In this document: positions 13,356 to 17,964 of the stretch, piece after piece
Layout of the letters: every line of letters starts with the position of its first letter
Position numbering within the stretch: position 1 is the first letter of the stretch
Origin: Rickettsiales bacterium
GTDB taxonomy: Bacteria; Pseudomonadota; Alphaproteobacteria; Rickettsiales; UBA1997
Length of the DNA stretch: 17,964 bases
NCBI GenBank assembly: GCA_947425005.1
Contig: CANDYP010000016.1
Location: forward strand, 1 to 17,964
Direction: 5' to 3'
The notes under the pieces: generated by a model
Databases searched by the model: none
What the model was told of the DNA's origin: nothing
Seen by the model: only the letters and a program-made list of their open reading frames with translations
Translations under genes and position numbers: made by a program

Positions 13356-15326
13356 TCAAATCTCAAAAAACTCTAATTTTTTATTTTGCGAAATCAGCTT
13401 CGGAGCCTTTGAAATCACACTCAAATCAGATTCAAGTTTGAGTAATTTTTTCACACTAAAGTTGTCACAATACTGATCTCGGTCGATGTAAACACCGACG
13501 AACCCCGCCTTCTTCAACTCAGAAATAAATTCTTTAAATTCCAAATTCTTCACTCTTTTTTGCCAGAGATCGCTTTCTCTGCCAACGATTGCGGGATAGG
13601 ACCAACGCAGATTTTTAGAATGGGCGTAAGCAATAACTGAGCGGTAATCATCTTCTGGCTGTTCGGGAAATCCGTGCGCCGGTAACACAAAAACCATCGA
13701 TTTTTGTGGCAAAGTTTTTTCGATCAGCTCGATAAAATTACGATCGCTATTAAACTTATCTTTTAATCCTTGGCCTTGAGCCGTAGCTGCTGACACCCTT
13801 CCCGCCTGATCAAACAATGCCATCACCATCACGAAACCAACCGCGATTTGGGCAAAAAGTTTTTTGCCGAAAAGTTTTTTTTCGATAATTTTGTCGAAAA
13901 TAATCGCCACTAAAAACAGCGAGATGAAAGCAATAAAAACACAAAATCTGGCGTGACTGCGCAACAGTGGAAAGGGGATTGCAGTAAACATTACCAAGCC
14001 TCCGACGGTTGCGAATAACACCGACAACACGCTTAGTCCCGCTAAATCAGAAACAAGATTCTGATCATTTTTGCCGAAAGAAAATCTTTTGATTGTTCTT
14101 TGAACGAAAGAATTTTCTCCAGCAAAATTTCTTCCAATCAGCCAAAGCAGTAAAAACATAAATCCTACGGAGCCAATAATACCAAGGCTTTCAGAAGCCC
14201 TTTCTGGACCGGCACCGATAATGTCATTAAAATTATTCCGTAAATTAGAGAAATAATTGATGTAGTGATTGTTAACCGGCAGCAGCAAATCAATTATTTT
14301 TAATCCGAAAATTTCACTATCCTGAGTTGATCTTCCCGCCACTTGAGAGTTGGTCCCATGCGCCATTTGATAAAAGAATGTTGGCATGAATAAGCAGGCT
14401 AAAATGAAGAGGGTTGCCGCGCACAGAATTAATGCCGCCCAACTATTTCTGTCGAAAAAAGTTCCCATTTTCAAGCCGCGCAAAAGCCAAGCGAAAAGAA
14501 AAATTACGCAAGAATAGTAGGCGTAGTAAATATTGTTGATGGCTGCAAAGGCGGCAATGGCGAGCGAGATGAAGAAAAATTTATTGGCGCTAACGCAATA
14601 CTGCTCTTTTTTATTCACGCTGAAAACGCTGATCTTGTCGGAAGCAATCCACATGGAAACCATCACAGACAAAGGGACCACCATGTAGTTTGACAAAAAA
14701 AGATGCCATGTACCTCGCACAAAATGATAAGGCAAAAAAGCGTACAAAATACTGACTCCGCTCGAAACAAAAACGCTGATTTTCAGCGCGCGCAAAGCAA
14801 TGAATGACGTGGCTGAAACCATTGCAAAGCTGGCGATGTAAAAACAGTTAGCTACTCGGAAAGGATTGCTGGAGAAGTAGGTAAAAAACTTGACGACCAA
14901 AATGTGGAATAAATCCGACTGCATCGGAAAATCGTAGAACCTAAAAATATCTGTTAGATACGGCAAACCTACGCGCTCATTGCTCAAATACCATCCGGTA
15001 TCAATGACGCTCTTGATGATAAAAATTGAAAATAGCCCGTCATTGTTGTAGCTGAGGATCGGGATGTCGAAGTCAATTTTCCAAATCTGAAACATCGCGC
15101 CAAACAGCGCCACCACTAGAAACGGCACTAAAAGATACGGAAAAATCTTCTTAGATATGCCTAAAAAACCTGAAAATACTGAACTTTTCCTTCGTCTTTT
15201 TTGTAAAAATTCGCTCGGAGAATGACGCTGTACCACCTGGTACAGCTTGCATTCTCTGTCGCGATTTTTCCTAAAAAATACTTTGGAAAAGTTCAGTATT
15301 TTCAGGTTGTTTGGGCATAAATTCAT
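13356..15326 (-). CDS. multi-pass membrane protein, GT-C-like, with palindrome-encoded N-terminus
   Basis: From ATG at 15326 the product has 656 residues. Residues 3-57 are encoded by the 164-bp palindrome and form a basic, hydrophilic stretch (FFRKNRDRECKLYQ, SEFLQKRRRKSS). The first membrane segment follows at about 61-79 (IFPYLLVPFLVVALFGAMF), then an extracytoplasmic loop with SYNNDGLFSIF (Asp96), many further membrane helices, and a soluble C-terminal domain (last ~130 residues). An Asp in the first loop plus this layout resembles GT-C glycosyltransferases that use lipid-linked sugars; PYHFVRGTWHLFLSNYMVVPL is a further landmark. A start at ATG-less 15380 would overlap the preceding gene by 35 bases, so 15326 is preferred (19 bases after its stop). 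There is no ATG between the palindrome and the first helix. The enzymatic role is inference. Confidence 0.7.
   Translation of the reverse strand: MNLCPNNLKILNFSKVFFRKNRDRECKLYQVVQRHSPSEFLQKRRRKSSVFSGFLGISKKIFPYLLVPFLVVALFGAMFQIWKIDFDIPILSYNNDGLFSIFIIKSVIDTGWYLSNERVGLPYLTDIFRFYDFPMQSDLFHILVVKFFTYFSSNPFRVANCFYIASFAMVSATSFIALRALKISVFVSSGVSILYAFLPYHFVRGTWHLFLSNYMVVPLSVMVSMWIASDKISVFSVNKKEQYCVSANKFFFISLAIAAFAAINNIYYAYYSCVIFLFAWLLRGLKMGTFFDRNSWAALILCAATLFILACLFMPTFFYQMAHGTNSQVAGRSTQDSEIFGLKIIDLLLPVNNHYINYFSNLRNNFNDIIGAGPERASESLGIIGSVGFMFLLLWLIGRNFAGENSFVQRTIKRFSFGKNDQNLVSDLAGLSVLSVLFATVGGLVMFTAIPFPLLRSHARFCVFIAFISLFLVAIIFDKIIEKKLFGKKLFAQIAVGFVMVMALFDQAGRVSAATAQGQGLKDKFNSDRNFIELIEKTLPQKSMVFVLPAHGFPEQPEDDYRSVIAYAHSKNLRWSYPAIVGRESDLWQKRVKNLEFKEFISELKKAGFVGVYIDRDQYCDNFSVKKLLKLESDLSVISKAPKLISQNKKLEFFEI
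15156..15319. repeat. 164-bp near-perfect palindrome inside a coding frame
   Basis: The outer arms 15156-15190 and 15285-15319 match over 35 positions with two mismatches; 24 of these (15167-15190 with 15285-15308) are perfect. The inner parts remain clearly complementary with small gaps (the agaatg and aaaaat blocks pair), and the centre is a perfect nine-base stem gctgtacca/tggtacagc (15227-15235, 15238-15246) around two bases. It lies wholly within the 5' part of the membrane-protein gene, in frame and without stop codons in that frame, encoding residues 3-57. No further copy is in the window. Confidence 0.9.
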
Positions 15327-15345
15327 TATCTCGCTTGGACTTAAA

Positions 15346-17448
15346 TTATTTTTTTCTCTCAAAAATAGTAACGCCGCCATCTTTACTCACCTGCAACTGC
15401 GAGTTAATTTTGTAATATTTGTTCAAATATTTTTGTAAGTTTTGCTCCTCTTCATCAGATAAAATTTGGGTCATATCCGTGTTTTGTGGCCGCACTAAAA
15501 TCACCCATTTTTTTTCTTGAGATTTTATCAAATCATAAACCTCATCGAGTTCTTTTTGATAAAACATGTGGCGAATATTGACGACATTTAGCGGCGATTT
15601 GGCGCGCAATTCTAGGTCAAAATAATAATCCTGATCGTTAGTAGTAAGCATCAGGATATCCTCTCTAACAAAGGATTCATCGGAGTTGATATGCTGCTTG
15701 ATGAAGTCTGATTCTTGAACCCAATAAGGTTTGGATTCGCGCGCAAATTTTGTTGAAATAAATTTTTCTGCGAGAGTTTTATTGCTCGAAATTTCGAATA
15801 AAAAAACCGAAGACAAGTAGGCAATAAACAAAAGAGGCAGCGCTAGAAAAAGCAGATCAAATCTGGGCTGAGACGGAAAATAAACCAAATCTTTTTTAAC
15901 AAAATTTTTGCAAAATTTATCGGCAAAAATAATGAGGAGAAGCACTGCTGGATAGCCGCAATGTGCAATGTTTGAGATGTGACTTCTGCCGATAAAATAA
16001 GTGAATAATCCAACTCCCAGCAAGGTAACAGCAAGCATCAAACTATTTTGCAGAGAATGTTGTTTGGTCAAAAAATTATTAATCGAGAGCGCCAAACCAA
16101 TCGCGTAAATAATTAGCACCGAGCACCATGCCCCCATTTTTACAATCGGCAACATGGCGTAGGCGAAGTCCAGAGTTGCCGCTTGGCCGTAGGTTATCCA
16201 AGGTAGCATCGGCCACTGCCCATATTTTATTCTTAAAAATAAAATCAATGTCAGCCAGGTCAGCGCTAAAATTCCGCAAGATTGCGCCAGATGTTTGAGT
16301 GCTAGTTTTAATTTAAACTTTGATTTTAATTTCTCGTAACCCAAGACCAGCACTAGCGTCAGAAAGGTTGGGATGCCGGTGTCGAGATTCCACATCGTGG
16401 CCAAAGAGAAAAATGCCAGTCCGAAATAATATTTTTTTTCGCTCGGCGCTTTGCAAAAAAAATATAAAAAACTTAAGAGCAGGGCAGGAAATAAAAGGCG
16501 AATCGACTCATATTGGAAGGTCACGCCACTTTCAAAAAACCGCCCGTTGATGGCAAAATTCTGCACAAAAATCAGCGCTAAAAATCCGCTCAAAGCCAGT
16601 AATTTATTTTCGACTACCGAGAAAATAAAAAAAGCTAATGAGAGCAACGAGATCAAGAATAAAGCCGCCAAAGCCAGGCTCAAAGTCAATATCGTCGCCG
16701 GAAAAATATACAAAAACAGCTGCATAAAATAAGGGTGCAGGCCGTAAAGACTTTTGAAATCGATCAGCAACTCTTTGCCAAAATATTGCTGAATTATTGG
16801 GTAAGCTATCGGGCTGAAATTTAGGGAATAATCCTCCATCGCAATAGAGCGCTCATCAAATATTCCGTAGCTCACAACGAACAAAGACACGGCAATCGCC
16901 GCTGTCGTGAAAATTAATTTTGCTGCACGTTGCTGCGAAACGCCGGCCGAAACTTCGTAAGCAATTATTAAACGCGCAATTGCCAGCGCCAGCAGCAGCA
17001 CTAGGGGCTCGACGCACAATTCTATCGCTTGCGGAAAGAGGATAATTTGACTTCGAAGAATCGGCTCAAACCAAATCAGAGCTGCGACAGAAATGGCAAA
17101 AAGTAAATTCATGCCCAAAAAAATATGGCTCTCGCGCCTTTGAGCAAGACGCGGAAGCAAATATTTATTCGACCAAAAAAGTGATAAAAAAATTATTCCC
17201 GCAGTGGCAAGAGTAGAAAAAATGTAAGATAAATTTTCTCTTTTCTCCTGCAGAACATTGTCAAATCCCAGCTTTTTGTAATGCACCGTCATCAGCAAAT
17301 TGTGGTTTCTAAACCCTTCTGCCGGACTCGCGTAGTGATTACAAAATTTAAAAACCAACGCTGAAACCAATGCGATCACCAACATCGCCAGATAGACGTG
17401 GAAAGTGAGAATGATGTTGCGCGCGAAATAATGACTGCCTCTTTCCAT
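15346..17448 (-). CDS. multi-pass membrane protein, GT-C-like
   Basis: From ATG at 17448 the product has 700 residues; the GTG directly before it (17451) is an equally placed alternative. An N-terminal helix (IILTFHVYLAMLVIALVSALVF) is followed by a loop, then many hydrophobic segments to about residue 560, and a soluble C-terminal domain (last ~130 residues) ending VSKDGGVTIFERKK. The loop MEDYSLNFSPIAYPIIQQYFGKELLIDF, followed by KSLYGLHPYF, has an acidic pair just outside a helix, in the manner of GT-C glycosyltransferases or O-antigen-type membrane enzymes. It begins three bases after the thrS stop and ends 19 bases before the next membrane-protein start, so the three are one leftward operon. 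The layout is like the downstream protein, but I see no clear residue-level similarity. The function is unproven. Confidence 0.7.
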   Translation of the reverse strand: MERGSHYFARNIILTFHVYLAMLVIALVSALVFKFCNHYASPAEGFRNHNLLMTVHYKKLGFDNVLQEKRENLSYIFSTLATAGIIFLSLFWSNKYLLPRLAQRRESHIFLGMNLLFAISVAALIWFEPILRSQIILFPQAIELCVEPLVLLLALAIARLIIAYEVSAGVSQQRAAKLIFTTAAIAVSLFVVSYGIFDERSIAMEDYSLNFSPIAYPIIQQYFGKELLIDFKSLYGLHPYFMQLFLYIFPATILTLSLALAALFLISLLSLAFFIFSVVENKLLALSGFLALIFVQNFAINGRFFESGVTFQYESIRLLFPALLLSFLYFFCKAPSEKKYYFGLAFFSLATMWNLDTGIPTFLTLVLVLGYEKLKSKFKLKLALKHLAQSCGILALTWLTLILFLRIKYGQWPMLPWITYGQAATLDFAYAMLPIVKMGAWCSVLIIYAIGLALSINNFLTKQHSLQNSLMLAVTLLGVGLFTYFIGRSHISNIAHCGYPAVLLLIIFADKFCKNFVKKDLVYFPSQPRFDLLFLALPLLFIAYLSSVFLFEISSNKTLAEKFISTKFARESKPYWVQESDFIKQHINSDESFVREDILMLTTNDQDYYFDLELRAKSPLNVVNIRHMFYQKELDEVYDLIKSQEKKWVILVRPQNTDMTQILSDEEEQNLQKYLNKYYKINSQLQVSKDGGVTIFERKK

Positions 17449-17451
17449 CAC

Positions 17452-17964
17452 TTAAGATTTGTTTTTGATTTGAGCTTGAGCCATAGCGATGAAGTCTTCG
17501 ACACTCATCACGGCTTGGGCTTCTTCGCCAAATTTACGAACTGAAACAGCGCCACTTTCCGCTTCTTTTTTGCCGATTGCTAAAATGTAGGGAACTTTTT
17601 TCAAAGAATGTTCGCGGATTTTGTAGTTGATCTTCTGAGCGTCAAAATCGCCTTCAGCTCTGAATCCGCAATCTTTCAACTTTTCTAAAACTTGAGCACC
17701 GTAACCGTCAGAATCGTTAGTGATTGTCGCGACCACCATCTGAGTTGGAGACAACCAAAGCGGAAATTTTCCGGCGTAGTTTTCGATCAACATGCCGATG
17801 AATCTTTCAAAACTTCCTAAGATGGCGCGATGCAGCATCACGGGGCGCTTCTTAGAGCCATCGGTTGCGATGTAGCTCGCATCCAATCTTTCCGGCAAAA
17901 TAAAATCGGCTTGCAAAGTGCCGCATTGCCACTCGCGACCTATCGCATCAACCAAAGTGAATTC
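17452..17964 (-). CDS. thrS: threonine--tRNA ligase, C-terminal part (5' end outside window)
   Basis: The frame is open to the right edge, so only the last 170 residues are present. They cover the end of the class II catalytic core (EFTLVDAIGREWQCGTLQADF, then LPERLDASYIA and VMLHRAILGSFERFIGMLIE, with the zinc-ligand type His and the motif 3 Arg) and the anticodon-binding domain (FPLWLSPTQMVVATIT, YGAQVLEKLKDCGFRAEGD, INYKIREHSLKKVPYILAIGKKEAESGAVSVRKFG). It charges tRNA(Thr). The tail ends soon after the anticodon domain (AQAQIKNKS), normal for the family. The stop at 17452-17454 lies three bases before the ATG of the membrane-protein gene, so these genes are probably co-transcribed. Confidence 0.97.
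   Translation of the reverse strand, partial: EFTLVDAIGREWQCGTLQADFILPERLDASYIATDGSKKRPVMLHRAILGSFERFIGMLIENYAGKFPLWLSPTQMVVATITNDSDGYGAQVLEKLKDCGFRAEGDFDAQKINYKIREHSLKKVPYILAIGKKEAESGAVSVRKFGEEAQAVMSVEDFIAMAQAQIKNKS

Overview
This window looks like the chromosome of an alphaproteobacterium, moderately A+T rich. Four things suggest this: a GroEL ending in a GGM-type tail; a groES promoter that matches the alphaproteobacterial heat-shock form (CTTG-N17-aCTATCT); a small NDUFS6-like zinc-finger protein of the kind found in alphaproteobacteria and mitochondria; and a glycine-zipper protein ending in the CLxxxGYxVxGW pattern. An ankyrin-repeat gene and several long palindromic elements, one lying in frame inside a coding sequence, recall Rickettsiales/Holosporales-type host-associated lineages. 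Complete riboflavin and purine genes argue against extreme genome reduction. The taxonomic placement is inference. Almost no gene has a clear Shine-Dalgarno sequence.

Layout. 1-343: 3' part of a glycine-zipper envelope protein (+). 353-462: long palindrome. 491-874: RidA-family protein (+) lacking the usual active-site arginine. 1018-1839: ankyrin-repeat protein (-). 1871-2118: groEL 3' UTR with a chain of hairpins and a terminator. 2111-4219: groES-groEL operon (-), with a 131-nt palindrome between the two genes and a probable RpoH promoter upstream. 4345-5948: a leftward cluster of three Tyr/Pro-rich lipoprotein paralogues with a glutaredoxin gene between the second and third. 6074-7096: ribD (+). 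7098-9823: leftward operon of an NDUFS6-like zinc-finger gene, purA and a GT4 glycosyltransferase. 9939-11747: dsbD (+). 11746-11828: second copy of the first palindrome. 11865-13331: gatA (+). 13356-17964: leftward operon of thrS (3' part), then two large multi-pass membrane proteins of GT-C-like appearance.

How the genes work together. Much of the window is housekeeping: chaperonin, translation accuracy (GatA, ThrRS), purine and riboflavin synthesis, and redox control (DsbD, glutaredoxin). Envelope functions are also prominent: three lipoproteins, two GT-C-like membrane proteins, a cytoplasmic glycosyltransferase and periplasmic thiol reduction by DsbD.

The most unusual content is (i) a 164-bp near-perfect palindrome that encodes about 55 residues at the N-terminus of a membrane protein, comparable in concept to Rickettsia palindromic elements; (ii) two further intergenic palindrome families; (iii) a hairpin-chain 3' UTR with two mutually exclusive pairings; and (iv) the three lipoproteins sharing a NPY...YYDSDQYY motif. 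No CRISPR array, tRNA, rRNA, transposase or integrase is visible, and no stretch longer than about 300 bases lacks a gene.
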